A stretch of 64,000 nucleotides of DNA from Pseudomonas sp. HN11 (GTDB lineage Bacteria; Pseudomonadota; Gammaproteobacteria; Pseudomonadales; Pseudomonadaceae). Numbering within the stretch: position 1 is the first letter of the stretch; every line of letters starts with the position of its first letter. Positions 46,437 through 56,493 of this stretch are shown here, piece after piece. Location of the stretch: NCBI RefSeq assembly GCF_021390155.1, contig NZ_CP089985.1:4165001-4229000 (forward strand). The letters run 5' to 3'. Made by a program: the position numbers and the translations under genes. Below the pieces are notes generated by a model, which was given only the letters and a program-made list of their open reading frames with translations, did no database searches and was not told where the DNA came from.

Positions 46437-48452
46437 TCAAACAGCCAGCAACCGCTCGCGCAACTTGCCAATCTCATCCCGCGTCTGCGCCGCGGCCTCA
46501 AACTCCAGGTCTCGCGCCAACTGGTACATCTTCTCTTCCAACTGCCGGATCCGTTTGGTGATCTCGCTCGGCGAGCGCAGTTCGTTCTCGTACTTGGCAC
46601 TTTCCTCGGCGGCCTTGGCCATCCCTTTGCGCTTCTTGCTGCGCGAGCCGGGCACGGTGGCGCCTTCCATGATGTCGGCAATGTCCTTGAACACGCCTTT
46701 AGGCGTGATGCCATGCTCCAAGTTAAAGGCAATCTGCTTGTCACGACGGCGCTCAGTTTCACCAATCGCCCGCTCCATGGAGCCGGTGATACGGTCCGCA
46801 TAGAGAATCGCCCGGCCATTGAGGTTACGCGCGGCGCGGCCGATGGTCTGGATCAGTGAGCGCTCGGAGCGCAGGAAGCCCTCCTTGTCCGCATCGAGGA
46901 TCGCCACCAACGACACCTCCGGCATGTCCAGGCCTTCACGCAACAGATTGATGCCCACCAGCACATCAAAGGTGCCCAGGCGCAGGTCGCGGATGATCTC
47001 CACACGTTCCACAGTGTCGATGTCCGAGTGCAGATAGCGCACACGCACGCCGTGGTCAGCCAGGTAGTCGGTCAAGTCTTCGGACATGCGCTTGGTCAGC
47101 GTGGTCACCAAAACCCGCTCTTCCAGGGCCACGCGCTTGGTGATTTCCGAGAGCAAATCGTCGACCTGGGTCAGCGCCGGGCGAATTTCGATTTCCGGGT
47201 CGACCAGCCCAGTCGGCCGCACCAACTGCTCGATCACGCGGCCTGCATGCTCAGCCTCATAGTTACCCGGCGTAGCGGACACGAAGATAGTCTGCGGGCT
47301 GATGGCTTCCCACTCATCAAAGCGCATCGGCCGGTTATCCAGTGCCGAAGGCAGGCGGAAACCGTACTCCACCAGGGTTTCCTTACGCGAACGGTCGCCC
47401 TTATACATCGCGCCGACCTGCGGCACGCTGACGTGGGACTCGTCGATCACCAGCAGCGCGTCAGGCGGCAGGTAATCGTAAAGCGTCGGCGGCGGCGCGC
47501 CGGATTCACGGCCCGAGAGATAGCGCGAGTAGTTTTCGATGCCGTTGCAGTAGCCCAGCTCCAGGATCATCTCCAGGTCGAAGCGGGTACGCTGCTCCAG
47601 GCGCTGGGCCTCCACCAGCTTGTTGTTGGAGCGCAGGTACTCCAGGCGCTCGGCTAATTCGGTTTTGATGCCCTCGATGGCGCCCATCAGGGTTTCACGC
47701 GGGGTCACGTAGTGGCTTTTCGGATAAAAGGTGAAGCGCGGCAGCTTGCGGATCACCTCGCCGGTCAATGGGTCGAAGGCCGACAGGCTCTCGACTTCAT
47801 CGTCGAACAGCTCGATGCGAATCGCTTCCAGGTCGGATTCGGCCGGGTAGATGTCGATCACATCGCCGCGCACGCGGAAGGTGGCGCGGGCAAAATCCAT
47901 ATCATTGCGGGTGTACTGCAAGCTCGTCAGACGGCGCAGCAGCTCGCGCTGGTCAAGTTTGTCGCCGCGATCGACGTGCAGCACCATCTTCAGATACGTT
48001 TCCGGGCTGCCCAGACCGTAGATGCATGACACCGTGGTTACGATGATTGCGTCCTTGCGCTCCAGCAAGGCCTTGGTCGCTGACAGCCGCATCTGCTCGA
48101 TGTGGTCGTTGATCGACGCATCCTTCTCGATAAAGGTGTCGGAGGACGGCACGTAGGCTTCGGGCTGGTAGTAGTCGTAGTAGGAAACGAAGTACTCCAC
48201 CGCATTGTTCGGGAAGAACGCCTTGAACTCGCCATACAGCTGCGCGGCCAGGGTCTTGTTCGGTGCCAGCACCAGGGTAGGACGGTTGATCTGTGCGATC
48301 ACGTTGGCAATGCTGAAGGTCTTGCCCGACCCGGTCACCCCGAGCAGCGTCTGATGGGCAAGGCCGGCTTCGATGCCCTCCACCATCTGGCGAATGGCTT
48401 CCGGCTGATCGCCGGCGGGTTCAAAGCGGGTGACGAGTTGGAAATCCGACAT
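46437..48452 (-). CDS. uvrB: Excinuclease ABC subunit B
   Basis: The 671-residue helicase-like subunit of nucleotide excision repair has Walker [16 protein letters not shown], the beta-hairpin with [12 protein letters not shown], and helicase motif VI region QTIGRAARN. The C-terminal UVR motif ([20 protein letters not shown]) binds UvrC. It is in the conserved order uvrB-gltX; no LexA box was seen in its upstream region. Confidence 0.97.
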   Translation of the reverse strand: MSDFQLVTRFEPAGDQPEAIRQMVEGIEAGLAHQTLLGVTGSGKTFSIANVIAQINRPTLVLAPNKTLAAQLYGEFKAFFPNNAVEYFVSYYDYYQPEAYVPSSDTFIEKDASINDHIEQMRLSATKALLERKDAIIVTTVSCIYGLGSPETYLKMVLHVDRGDKLDQRELLRRLTSLQYTRNDMDFARATFRVRGDVIDIYPAESDLEAIRIELFDDEVESLSAFDPLTGEVIRKLPRFTFYPKSHYVTPRETLMGAIEGIKTELAERLEYLRSNNKLVEAQRLEQRTRFDLEMILELGYCNGIENYSRYLSGRESGAPPPTLYDYLPPDALLVIDESHVSVPQVGAMYKGDRSRKETLVEYGFRLPSALDNRPMRFDEWEAISPQTIFVSATPGNYEAEHAGRVIEQLVRPTGLVDPEIEIRPALTQVDDLLSEITKRVALEERVLVTTLTKRMSEDLTDYLADHGVRVRYLHSDIDTVERVEIIRDLRLGTFDVLVGINLLREGLDMPEVSLVAILDADKEGFLRSERSLIQTIGRAARNLNGRAILYADRITGSMERAIGETERRRDKQIAFNLEHGITPKGVFKDIADIMEGATVPGSRSKKRKGMAKAAEESAKYENELRSPSEITKRIRQLEEKMYQLARDLEFEAAAQTRDEIGKLRERLLAV

Positions 48453-48797
48453 AACGTACCTCGTGTAGTCACCCCCGGACTGTAAACCCGTCGAGGACGA
48501 AATAGACTGCCACCCGCGAAAAATTAGAGCGGATAGTAGGAAAAAACCATGATAGACATAGAAGTGGTGGCGAATGTGACGGGTTTCAAGGCAATCGTCC
48601 TACGGGCCCTTATCGATCAATGTTGCAATAAGACTAACGGTCAGCAAATAAACCGAAAAACTTGGCCGAAAAGCCGTTTCGGCTGTCGCCTCAGGCGATG
48701 ATGGCCTCTATACTAGCTCCCCGTTTGTGCACCGCTCTAGTGCATTCGGCTGGAGCGCGACACGTCCCTCCTACCCCCCCATAGAGCTGCCGCAAAA
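48453..48797. other. Intergenic region between uvrB and tyrB
   Basis: The 345-bp divergent region holds the promoters of uvrB and tyrB. A TATACT -10 element near 48709-48714 probably serves tyrB. A GCCGAAAAGCCGTTTCGGC inverted repeat lies at 48664-48683. A 48-codon frame from 48549 has no supporting ribosome binding site. Confidence 0.5.
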
Positions 48798-49994
48798 ATG
48801 AGCCTGTTCTCCGCTGTCGAAATGGCACCACGCGATCCTATCCTGGGCCTCAACGAAGCATTCAACGCCGACACACGAACCACCAAGGTCAACCTTGGCG
48901 TGGGCGTTTACTGCAACGAGGAGGGGAAGATTCCACTCTTGCGTGCCGTTGCCGAAGCGGAAGCCATTCGTGTGGCGCAACACGCCGCCCGTGGCTACTT
49001 GCCGATCGACGGCATCGCAGCCTACGACAAGGCTGTGCAAACCCTGTTGTTCGGTGCTGAATCCCCACTGCTGAACGCTGGCCGCGTCACCACCGTGCAA
49101 GCGGTAGGCGGCACCGGCGCCCTGAAGCTGGGTGCTGACTTCCTCAAGCAGCTGCTGCCCGACGCCGTCGTCGCCATCAGCGACCCAAGCTGGGAAAACC
49201 ACCGCGCCCTGTTCGAAACCGCCGGTTTCCCGGTGCAGAACTACCGCTACTACGACGCCGCCACCCATGACGTAAACCGTGCCGGCCTGCTCGAAGACCT
49301 CAACGCCCTGCCGCCCCAGTCCATCGTGGTGCTGCATGCCTGCTGTCACAACCCGACCGGCGTCGACCTGAGCCCGGCCGACTGGCAGAACGTGCTGGAC
49401 GTGATCAAGGCCAAGAACCTGGTGCCGTTCCTCGACATGGCCTACCAGGGCTTTGGCGACGGCATCCACGAAGACGCCGCCGCCGTGCGCCTGTTCGCTG
49501 AATCGGGCCTGACCTTCTTTGTGTCCAGCTCGTTCTCCAAGTCGTTCTCCCTGTACGGCGAACGCGTGGGCGCGCTGTCCATCGTCGGCGATTCCAAAGA
49601 AGAAAGCGCGCGCATCCTGTCCCAGGTCAAACGCGTGATCCGCACCAACTACTCAAACCCGCCGACCCACGGCGCGGCGATCGTTGCAGCGGTCCTGAAC
49701 AACCCTGAGCTGCGCGCCCAGTGGGAAGCCGAACTGGCCGAGATGCGCCTGCGCATCCGTGGCATGCGCGAGCAGATGGTGGCCGAACTGGCCAAGGCTG
49801 CTCCGGGCCACGACTTCAGCTTTGTCGGTCGTCAGCGTGGGATGTTCTCCTACTCCGGCTTGACCGTTGAGCAAGTCACCCGCTTGCGCAGCGAGTTTGG
49901 TATCTACGCACTCGACACTGGCCGTATCTGCGTGGCCGCGTTGAACCAGTCGAACATTGATGCAGTCACAAAGGCAATCGTTCAGGTGCTATAA
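48798..49994 (+). CDS. tyrB: Aromatic amino acid / aspartate aminotransferase
   Basis: This 398-residue PLP enzyme of fold type I, subgroup I-alpha, transaminates aspartate and aromatic amino acids with 2-oxoglutarate. The PLP lysine lies in SSSFSKSFSLYGERVGAL; HNPTGVDLSPADW and FVGRQRGMFSYSGL are also conserved. The length matches AspC/TyrB (397). The choice of TyrB over AspC follows Pseudomonas usage and is not decided by sequence alone. A terminator follows at once. Confidence 0.92.
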   Translation: MSLFSAVEMAPRDPILGLNEAFNADTRTTKVNLGVGVYCNEEGKIPLLRAVAEAEAIRVAQHAARGYLPIDGIAAYDKAVQTLLFGAESPLLNAGRVTTVQAVGGTGALKLGADFLKQLLPDAVVAISDPSWENHRALFETAGFPVQNYRYYDAATHDVNRAGLLEDLNALPPQSIVVLHACCHNPTGVDLSPADWQNVLDVIKAKNLVPFLDMAYQGFGDGIHEDAAAVRLFAESGLTFFVSSSFSKSFSLYGERVGALSIVGDSKEESARILSQVKRVIRTNYSNPPTHGAAIVAAVLNNPELRAQWEAELAEMRLRIRGMREQMVAELAKAAPGHDFSFVGRQRGMFSYSGLTVEQVTRLRSEFGIYALDTGRICVAALNQSNIDAVTKAIVQVL

Positions 49995-50014
49995 ATCTGC
50001 AGCCGTTGCACCAG

Positions 50015-50045
50015 AAGGGGAAGCCGGTGGCTTCCCCTTTTTCGT
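50015..50045 (+). terminator. Intrinsic terminator after tyrB
   Basis: The hairpin AGGGGAAGCC-GGT-GGCTTCCCCT with TTTTT tail begins 21 bp after the tyrB stop. Confidence 0.88.
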
Positions 50046-50094
50046 ATCCAACCCCTAGACTGAACCTTGATCGCCCCTTTGCTGTGAGAATCTT

Positions 50095-50304
50095 ATGAGA
50101 AACGATGACTTGGACCTGCGCGCCGACCGCGATGAACGGGATGACTTCACCCCGCGTGCACCGCAAGCCAAGCGCCAGAAAAGCTTGGTGTTGCAGGTGG
50201 CGCTGGGTGTGTTTCTCGGTGGATTGGCACTGTGGCTGGTGCAACTGGGCGCGACCGCACTGATGGCAAAACTGGCCATGGGCACCCTGCAATTCGGCGG
50301 ATGA
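50095..50304 (+). CDS. Small single-span membrane protein
   Basis: This 69-residue protein starts at ATG 50095. The N-terminal 30 residues are highly charged (DDLDLRADRDERDDF) and are followed by a membrane helix (LVLQVALGVFLGGLALWLVQLG). It occurs next to tyrB or uvrB in other Pseudomonas, with no known function. It lies downstream of a terminator, so it should have its own promoter. Confidence 0.68.
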   Translation: MRNDDLDLRADRDERDDFTPRAPQAKRQKSLVLQVALGVFLGGLALWLVQLGATALMAKLAMGTLQFGG

Positions 50305-50321
50305 TAGAAATCAAAATGGAT

Positions 50322-51206
50322 CTATGGCGTTACCAAATGGCATTGCTCCAGTAGCCGTACAAAGCTGTTCAAACTCTGCGACACCGTCCCCCGCCGCCAG
50401 ATCAGCCAGGTGTGCAGGATCCGGAAGTTGTCTGTCAGCGGCCACACACTCACAGCCGCCGACCCGGGCATGCTGTCGAGCATGCTGCGCGGCATCAACG
50501 CCAGGCCCGCGCCGGCGCTGACGCAGGCAAGCATGCCGTGATAGGACTCGATCTCGAAGATCTTGCCCGGCACCGCGCCGTCCTGTGAAAACCAGCGTTC
50601 AAAGTGATGGCGGTACGAGCAGTTCGAGCGAAAGGTGTAGATATTCTCGCCATTCACGTCCTGCCCTCGGGTGATCGGCGCGTGATGCAGCGGCGCAATC
50701 ACCACCATCTCCTCCTCAAACACCGCTACGCCCTCCAGGGTTGCGTGTAGCAGCGGGCCGTCGACAAACGCCGCCGTCAGCCGCCCGGACAGCACGCCTT
50801 CGATCATGGTGCCGGAGGGTCCGGTACTCAGGTCCAGCTCAACCTTGGTGTGTTTCTGGTTATACGCCGCCAGCAACGCCGGGATGCGCACCGCCGCCGT
50901 GCTCTCCAGCGAACCCAGGGCAAACGCCCCTTGGGGCTCCTCCCCTGCCACCGTGGCACGGGCCTCTTGCACCAGATCGAGAATACGTCGCGCATAGCCC
51001 AGGAAATTCCACCCAGCCGGTGACAGGCGCAGGCGGCTTTTCTCGCGGATAAACAATTCCACGCCCAGGTCCTGCTCCAGTTGTTTGATGCGCGTGGTCA
51101 GGTTCGATGGCACGCGATGAATCAACTGCGCGGCGGCGCTGATGCTGCCTTGCTCGGCAACAGCCTTGAAGATTTCCAGCTGCACCAGGTCCAAATCATT
51201 CTCCAA
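50322..51206 (-). CDS. LysR-family regulator divergent from aldehyde dehydrogenase
   Basis: The 294-residue regulator has an N-terminal helix-turn-helix ([22 protein letters not shown]), in the style of the PtrR/YneJ group that regulates sad (yneI). The effector domain is complete ([19 protein letters not shown]). It is back to back with a Sad-like aldehyde dehydrogenase, 91 bp apart, exactly as yneJ and sad in E. coli. It therefore likely controls that gene. Confidence 0.92.
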   Translation of the reverse strand: MENDLDLVQLEIFKAVAEQGSISAAAQLIHRVPSNLTTRIKQLEQDLGVELFIREKSRLRLSPAGWNFLGYARRILDLVQEARATVAGEEPQGAFALGSLESTAAVRIPALLAAYNQKHTKVELDLSTGPSGTMIEGVLSGRLTAAFVDGPLLHATLEGVAVFEEEMVVIAPLHHAPITRGQDVNGENIYTFRSNCSYRHHFERWFSQDGAVPGKIFEIESYHGMLACVSAGAGLALMPRSMLDSMPGSAAVSVWPLTDNFRILHTWLIWRRGTVSQSLNSFVRLLEQCHLVTP

Positions 51207-51297
51207 TCGTGAACGTATTGCTTAATATTATTCAGTTTCCAGAAAAGAGATAGCCCCGTACGCTGAACTCAACTTATTCATTCAGCAGGACGGTGCC

Positions 51298-52680
51298 ATG
51301 AACGCGACTACCCACGCTCTCTCGATCAACCCGGCCAACGGCGAAACGGTTGGCAGCTATCCGTATGAAACCGCGCAGCAACTGGACGCCGCCCTTGACC
51401 GCTCCACCCTCGCCTTCCGTACCTGGCGCCGCCAACCGGTCAGCCAGCGCGCCGAGTTGCTGCTGAGCCTGGCCAGCGCCCTGCGCGAGCAAGCCGAAGA
51501 CATGGCGCAGATGATCACCCTGGAGATGGGCAAACCCATCGCCCAGGCCCGTGCCGAAATCGAAAAATGCGCGCAACTCAGCGAATGGTACGCCGCCCAC
51601 GGCCCAGCCATGCTCGCCCCGGAACCGACACGGGTGGACAATGGCAGCGCGCGGATCGAATACCGTCCGCTGGGCCCGATCTTCGCCGTGATGCCGTGGA
51701 ACTTCCCGGTGTGGCAAGTGCTGCGCGGCGCCGTGCCGACCATGCTGGCCGGTAACACCTACGTGCTCAAACACGCGCCGAACGTGATGGGCAGCGCTTA
51801 TCTAATCCAGCAGGCGTTCCAGAAGGCCGGGTTCGCCGAAGGCCTGTTTGAAGTGGTCAACGTGACCAACGACGGCGTGTCCAAAGCCATCGCCGACCCT
51901 CGCATCGCCGCCGTCACGCTTACCGGCAGCGTGCGAGCGGGTATCGCCATCGGCTCCCAGGCCGGCGCCGCGCTGAAAAAATGCGTACTTGAATTGGGGG
52001 GCTCCGACCCGTTCATCGTGCTCAACGACGCCGATCTCGACGCCGCCGTGCAAGCCGCGCTGATCGGCCGCTTCCAGAACAGCGGCCAAGTCTGCGCTGC
52101 GGCCAAGCGCCTGATCATCGAAGAAGGTGTCGTGGACGCTTTCACCGCTAAATTCCTGGAGGCCAGCCGCGCCATGGTCATGGGCGATCCGACCGCGACC
52201 ACCACCTACATCGGCCCGATGGCCCGCTTCGACCTTCGCGACGAGCTGCACGGCCAAGTCCAGGCCACCCTGGAAGAAGGGGCGACCCTGCTGCTGGGCG
52301 GCAATAAAGTACCCGGCGCCGGTAATTACTACGCGCCGACCGTACTGGCCAACGTCACCGACCAGATGACCTCATTCAGACAGGAACTGTTCGGCCCAGT
52401 CGCCTCGATCATCACCGCCCGCGACGCCGACCATGCAGTGGCCCTGGCGAATGACAGCGAGTTCGGCCTCACCGCCAGCATCTTCACCACCGACCCGGCG
52501 AAAGCACGGGATATCGCCAATCAGCTGGAAACCGGTGGCATCTTCGTCAACGCCTTCAGCGTTTCCGACCCTCGGGTGGCGTTTGGCGGGATCAAGAAGA
52601 GTGGCTTCGGCCGTGAGTTGTCGCACTTCGGCGTGCGGGAATTCTGCAACGCCCAGACGGTGTGGCTGGACCGCAAGTAA
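51298..52680 (+). CDS. sad: Aldehyde dehydrogenase, succinate-semialdehyde dehydrogenase Sad-type
   Basis: The 460-residue enzyme has the same length as E. coli Sad/YneI (462) and the divergent PtrR-like regulator. The NAD-binding segment (IFAVMPWNFPVWQVLRG), general base Glu in LELGGSDPF, and catalytic Cys in NSGQVCAAAKR are present. It oxidises succinate semialdehyde to succinate, the last step of putrescine or GABA breakdown, in the cytoplasm. A ribosome binding site CAGGA precedes the ATG. The substrate assignment rests on homology and context. Confidence 0.85.
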   Translation: MNATTHALSINPANGETVGSYPYETAQQLDAALDRSTLAFRTWRRQPVSQRAELLLSLASALREQAEDMAQMITLEMGKPIAQARAEIEKCAQLSEWYAAHGPAMLAPEPTRVDNGSARIEYRPLGPIFAVMPWNFPVWQVLRGAVPTMLAGNTYVLKHAPNVMGSAYLIQQAFQKAGFAEGLFEVVNVTNDGVSKAIADPRIAAVTLTGSVRAGIAIGSQAGAALKKCVLELGGSDPFIVLNDADLDAAVQAALIGRFQNSGQVCAAAKRLIIEEGVVDAFTAKFLEASRAMVMGDPTATTTYIGPMARFDLRDELHGQVQATLEEGATLLLGGNKVPGAGNYYAPTVLANVTDQMTSFRQELFGPVASIITARDADHAVALANDSEFGLTASIFTTDPAKARDIANQLETGGIFVNAFSVSDPRVAFGGIKKSGFGRELSHFGVREFCNAQTVWLDRK

Positions 52681-52709
52681 GCCGGCCCAGACGGCGTGAC
52701 TGGTTTGTC

Positions 52710-53015
52710 TCAGCAGCGGACATGCCGACGCACACACTGCACCAACCCATCCAACGCCTGGGACTTCACCGGCGCGAGCACGCAAACAGTGTGCTCGCGC
52801 TCGTCCTCCTTCACCGTCAGGGTGTAATGCACCTGGCCAGGTTTACCGGGCGCAGGTGCATGGCTTTGCGGCAATTGAAAGAAGTCGCAAGCCTCGACAA
52901 GCCGCCGCAGCTCCTGCTGGTCCTGCTCCGGCAGCGCCTCCAGCTCCACCGTCTGTGGCTTGGCCAAACCCGGAAAATAACCGGGCCCGCCGTTTTCCTT
53001 GATCGAAATTTGCAT
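52710..53015 (-). CDS. Emfourin-like M4 protease inhibitor
   Basis: The protein has 101 residues with no signal peptide. It starts MQISIKENGGPGYFPGLAKP and ends in a Cys-Val-Arg-Arg-His-Val-Arg-Cys pattern. Emfourin, the small inhibitor paired with protealysin in Serratia, has the same size and the same kind of Gly-rich opening, and lies next to the protease gene. Here it is 14 bp downstream of a protealysin-like M4 gene, in one operon. I infer that it inhibits that protease in the cytoplasm. Confidence 0.78.
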   Translation of the reverse strand: MQISIKENGGPGYFPGLAKPQTVELEALPEQDQQELRRLVEACDFFQLPQSHAPAPGKPGQVHYTLTVKEDEREHTVCVLAPVKSQALDGLVQCVRRHVRC

Positions 53016-53029
53016 GGCTGTTCCTCACG

Positions 53030-54094
53030 TCAGACCGAAATGCCGACCGCCTTCCAACCGTCCTTGACCGCCTTCTGTTCATCCTTGTTCGCACCGTAAA
53101 GCCGACCGGCGACATCGTAGGTAATGCGCGCAAAACGCAGGAACCCCGAGTTGGGCCGCAGCCGCGCATCACGCAGCGCGTCATACCAGATACGCCCGGC
53201 GCGCTCCCAGGCGAACCCGCCCAGCTTGGTCGCCACCTGGTAGAACGCGTGGTTGGGAATGCCGGAGTTGATATGCACCCCGCCATTGTCCTCGTAGGTT
53301 TGCACAAAATCATCCATGTGCCCGGGCTGGGGGTCCTTGCCCAACAGTTCGTCGTCAAACGCGGTGCCGGGGGCTTTCATCGAACGCAGGGCGGTGCCTT
53401 TGATCTTCTTGGTGAACAGCCCTTTGCCGATCAGCCAATCAGCGTCTTGCACGCTTTGCTTCAAGGCATATTGCTTGATCAGCGAGCCGAACACGTCCGA
53501 CAGCGACTCGTTCAACGCCCCGGACTGGTTGAAATACATCAGCTTGGCCTCATCCTCGGTGACGCCGTGGGCCAACTCATGGCCGATCACGTCGAGGGCC
53601 ACCGTAAAGCGGTTGAACAACTGCGCGTCCCCGTCGCCGAACACCATCTGTGCCGAGTTCCAGAACGCATTGTTATAGTTCTGGCCAAAATGCACCGTGG
53701 CATCCAGCGCCATGCCCGCGTCGTCGATGGAGTTGCGATCAAAGACCTGGTCGAAAAAATCGAACGTGGCGCCCAAGCCATCGTAGGCCTCGTCCACCGC
53801 CGCATCACCACTGGCGGGCTGCCCCTCGCCACGCACCAGCGTACCCGGCAGGCTGTCGGAGCCCTCGGCGGTGTAGATCGAGCGGCGCTTGTCGGCCCCC
53901 ACGGCCAGGGCCATATGTGCCGGCCCTTTGGCGGGCACCGCGACCAGGCGCAGTGAGCGGAACGTGCTGTCCTTGGCGCGGGTGCGCAATGCGACATCCC
54001 GTTGCGCTTTATTACCGTTGCGCGCGATCTGGTCGAGCATATAGGGTGGGATCAGGCAGAAAATCGGATTGCGATGCTGCTGGCGAACACACAT
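53030..54094 (-). CDS. Protealysin-like M4 metalloprotease
   Basis: The enzyme is 354 residues from ATG 54094, preceded by TGGAG; the 54121 extension is unnecessary. It lacks a Sec signal peptide and has a short propeptide with the PPYML motif (16-20), as in protealysin. Zinc ligands are His172 and His176 (GHELAHGV) and Glu196 (NESLSDVFG); the catalytic His lies in GGVHINSGIPNHAFY. M4 peptidases of this short type act inside the cell or are released by routes other than Sec; in Serratia, protealysin cleaves bacterial and host actin. The inhibitor gene follows. Confidence 0.92.
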   Translation of the reverse strand: MCVRQQHRNPIFCLIPPYMLDQIARNGNKAQRDVALRTRAKDSTFRSLRLVAVPAKGPAHMALAVGADKRRSIYTAEGSDSLPGTLVRGEGQPASGDAAVDEAYDGLGATFDFFDQVFDRNSIDDAGMALDATVHFGQNYNNAFWNSAQMVFGDGDAQLFNRFTVALDVIGHELAHGVTEDEAKLMYFNQSGALNESLSDVFGSLIKQYALKQSVQDADWLIGKGLFTKKIKGTALRSMKAPGTAFDDELLGKDPQPGHMDDFVQTYEDNGGVHINSGIPNHAFYQVATKLGGFAWERAGRIWYDALRDARLRPNSGFLRFARITYDVAGRLYGANKDEQKAVKDGWKAVGISV

Positions 54095-54222
54095 TGGCTG
54101 GCTCCATTTGGCAAATGACAACGTCCGGGTAATCGATTCAGGATAGCCCCGTGGGGTTAACGCGTGTCATCAATTGTCATTAACCTATGTTGCAGTCGTG
54201 TTTATCCAAGGAGGACTGACCG

Positions 54223-55149
54223 ATGCCCGCACGTAAAGCCAAAATCGACCTTTCGTACCGCCCAAGGCTCGCCGATCTGCGCCCGTTGATCGCACCGAGT
54301 CCCACATTGCTGGAAGCGCGAGCCGCGAAACCCCGTGTTACCCCGGCCAAAGACTTGAAGGACCGAAGCGGCTACGCCGAGGACTTTCTCGGCAGCTTCG
54401 GGGTGCCCTGGCCCACGGTTGAAGAGACCTTGGCCGATGATGCACAGAAGCGCCTGGACTACACGCACTTCTCGATAACGATGTCACGCGCCAAAAGGCT
54501 TGCGCTGTATGTGGGCGTCAACATCGACGGCGGACAGCACGTGGACATCATCCGCAGCAACGATACCTGGGCCTATGACGGCCGCCTGCCCGTCGATGCG
54601 CAGGTGGGTGAAGCGCTGTATGCCAGCAATGGCTTGGATCGCGGCCATCTGGTCCGCCGCCAAGACCCCAACTGGGGCGACTCGGCACAAACCGCCAACC
54701 TCGACACCTTTCATTTCACCAACTGCTCGCCGCAGATGAGTGGCTTCAACCAGAAGACCTGGCTGGAGCTCGAAGACTACATTCTCGACAACACCCAACG
54801 CTGGAAAGCCCGCGCCACGGTATTTACCGGCCCGGTGTTCGCCGACGACGACCGGGTATATCGAGGCGTGCAGATCCCCAAGGCCTTCTGGAAAGTCGTC
54901 GCCTACCTCGGCGACGACGGCAAGCCTTCGGCCAGTGCCTACATGATTGACCAGAGCCGCGAACTGGGCCAACTCGACCTGGTGTTCGGCCAACTCAGGA
55001 CCTACCAGCGCAGCGTGATCCAGATTGAGCGCCTGACCGGCATCCGCTTCGCCAACCTGGCCGACTACGACGGTTTCAGCAACGAAGAACGCGCCACCGG
55101 CACGCGGATTGAAGCGCTGATACAAGGTCCTGAGGACATTCGTCTCTGA
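54223..55149 (+). CDS. DNA/RNA non-specific endonuclease (NUC1 family)
   Basis: The protein has 308 residues. The catalytic signature DRGHLVRR (Asp139-Arg146, His142) is followed by FTNCSPQMSGFNQKTW, which supplies the metal-binding Asn. A long N-terminal tail (about 1-70) without signal peptide precedes it. NUC1-family enzymes cleave DNA and RNA without sequence specificity and are used for scavenging or as secreted toxins. It stands beside the leaderless M4 protease, divergent from it. Export by a non-Sec route is possible, but no VgrG, PAAR or immunity gene is nearby. Confidence 0.92.
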   Translation: MPARKAKIDLSYRPRLADLRPLIAPSPTLLEARAAKPRVTPAKDLKDRSGYAEDFLGSFGVPWPTVEETLADDAQKRLDYTHFSITMSRAKRLALYVGVNIDGGQHVDIIRSNDTWAYDGRLPVDAQVGEALYASNGLDRGHLVRRQDPNWGDSAQTANLDTFHFTNCSPQMSGFNQKTWLELEDYILDNTQRWKARATVFTGPVFADDDRVYRGVQIPKAFWKVVAYLGDDGKPSASAYMIDQSRELGQLDLVFGQLRTYQRSVIQIERLTGIRFANLADYDGFSNEERATGTRIEALIQGPEDIRL

Positions 55150-55194
55150 GCGGGCGTGCCTCGGGCTATATCGCCCCGCCCTAATCAACTACCA

Positions 55195-55370
55195 TACCGC
55201 GCCGGTTCCCAAACGGGACTAATAGGGAATCCGAAGCGCGGTACCCCCGCGCCAATCGGAACTGCCCCCGCAACTGTAGGTGCTGAGCCTGCTCCTTGAT
55301 GCCACTGGACCTTGTCCGGGAAGGCCGGAGCCTGGCGACGACGCATCAGTCAGGAGACCTGCCGGCCCAT
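55195..55370 (+). promoter_or_regulatory. Cobalamin (B12) riboswitch
   Basis: The region contains the ordered riboswitch boxes: GGTTCCC / GGGAATC, GAAGCGCGG, GCCCCCGCAACTGTA, a CCACTGG box, GTCCGGGAAGG, and the B12-box AGTCAGGAGACCTGCC. It lies about 115 bp upstream of the btuF-like gene and would repress the ABC importer when adenosylcobalamin or methylcobalamin is plentiful. Confidence 0.95.
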
Positions 55371-55482
55371 GCTCAACTACCAACCGGCGGGGTGTCCGGG
55401 AAGGACATTCTTGCCTGTCTCTATCGCAGCGCTCAAGGGTGAATTTCCGAATGACACACACGGTTCACTCGGAGATTGCCCC

Positions 55483-56493
55483 ATGCTGCCACGCGTTACC
55501 GCCCTGCTCACCGGCCTGGGCTTCTGCGCCCTGGCCCAGGCCGCGCCCACTCACTACCCGCTGACCGTGGAAAACTGCGGCAGCCGCCTCACCTTTGAGC
55601 AAGCCCCGGCCCGCAGCGTGACCATCGGCCAGGCCGCCACCGAGATGCTGTATGCCCTGGGCGTGGGCGACAAAGTGGTCGGCACCTCGCTGTGGTTCAA
55701 CAGCGTACTGCCACAGTACAAAGCGCAGAACGACAGCATCGAACGCCTGGCCAACAACGAGCCGAGCTTCGAGGCGGTGATCGCCAAGCGCCCGCAACTG
55801 GTGGCCGCCGAGTTGGAATGGGTGGTCGGCCCCCAGGGCGTGGTCGGCACCCGCGAACAATTCCATGAACTTAAAATCCCCACCTACCTGCTGCCCTCCG
55901 ACTGCGAAGGCAAGGACAACCTGGTGGGCGCCGACGGCACGCGGCTGGAGCCGTTCCGCATCAACACCATTTATAAAAGCATCAGCCAACTGGCCGAGAT
56001 TTTCGATGTACAGGCGCGCGGCCAACAACTGAATGACGAACTCAAGGCGCGCTTGGCCAAGTCCGTCGCCACTGTGCAGAGCAAAGGCCTCAAGCAAGCC
56101 AGCGCGCTGGTGTGGTTCTCCAGTTCGGAAATGGCCAGCGACCCTTACGTGGCCGGCCACAAGGGCGTTCCGGAATTAATGCTGGAGACCCTCGGCCTGC
56201 ACAACGTGGTGCAGTCCGATGAAGAGTGGCCCGCCGTCGGCTGGGAAACCCTCGCCAAGGCCAACCCGACCTTTCTGGTAATCGCGCGCATGGACCGTCG
56301 CCGCTACCCGGCCGACGACCATGAAAAGAAACTGGCCTTTTTGCGCAGCGACCCGGTCACGCGCAACATGGACGCGGTAAAGAACAACCGCATCATCATC
56401 TTGGATGCCATGGCGTTGCAGGCAAGCATTCGCACGTTTGACGGCCTTGCACAACTGGCGGCCGCCATCGACGGCTACGACCTGCCAAAATGA
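55483..56493 (+). CDS. Periplasmic substrate-binding protein of a B12/iron-chelate ABC importer
   Basis: The protein is 336 residues with the start at ATG 55483, 9 bp after GGAG. A signal peptide (RVTALLTGLGFCALAQA) leads to a class III binding-protein fold (BtuF/FhuD-like; GQAATEMLYALGVGDKVVG; KGVPELMLETLGLHN). The cobalamin riboswitch upstream indicates B12 or cobinamide as cargo. The gene overlaps the permease by four bases. The Cys-containing VENCGSRLTF near the N-terminus is common in this subgroup. Confidence 0.88.
   Translation: MLPRVTALLTGLGFCALAQAAPTHYPLTVENCGSRLTFEQAPARSVTIGQAATEMLYALGVGDKVVGTSLWFNSVLPQYKAQNDSIERLANNEPSFEAVIAKRPQLVAAELEWVVGPQGVVGTREQFHELKIPTYLLPSDCEGKDNLVGADGTRLEPFRINTIYKSISQLAEIFDVQARGQQLNDELKARLAKSVATVQSKGLKQASALVWFSSSEMASDPYVAGHKGVPELMLETLGLHNVVQSDEEWPAVGWETLAKANPTFLVIARMDRRRYPADDHEKKLAFLRSDPVTRNMDAVKNNRIIILDAMALQASIRTFDGLAQLAAAIDGYDLPK

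Noticed and set aside
48549..48695. A 48-codon frame starting [12 protein letters not shown] in the uvrB-tyrB gap
   Set aside because: There is no ribosome binding site, and the second half is Arg/Lys-rich and overlaps a GC-rich hairpin. Coding is not supported.
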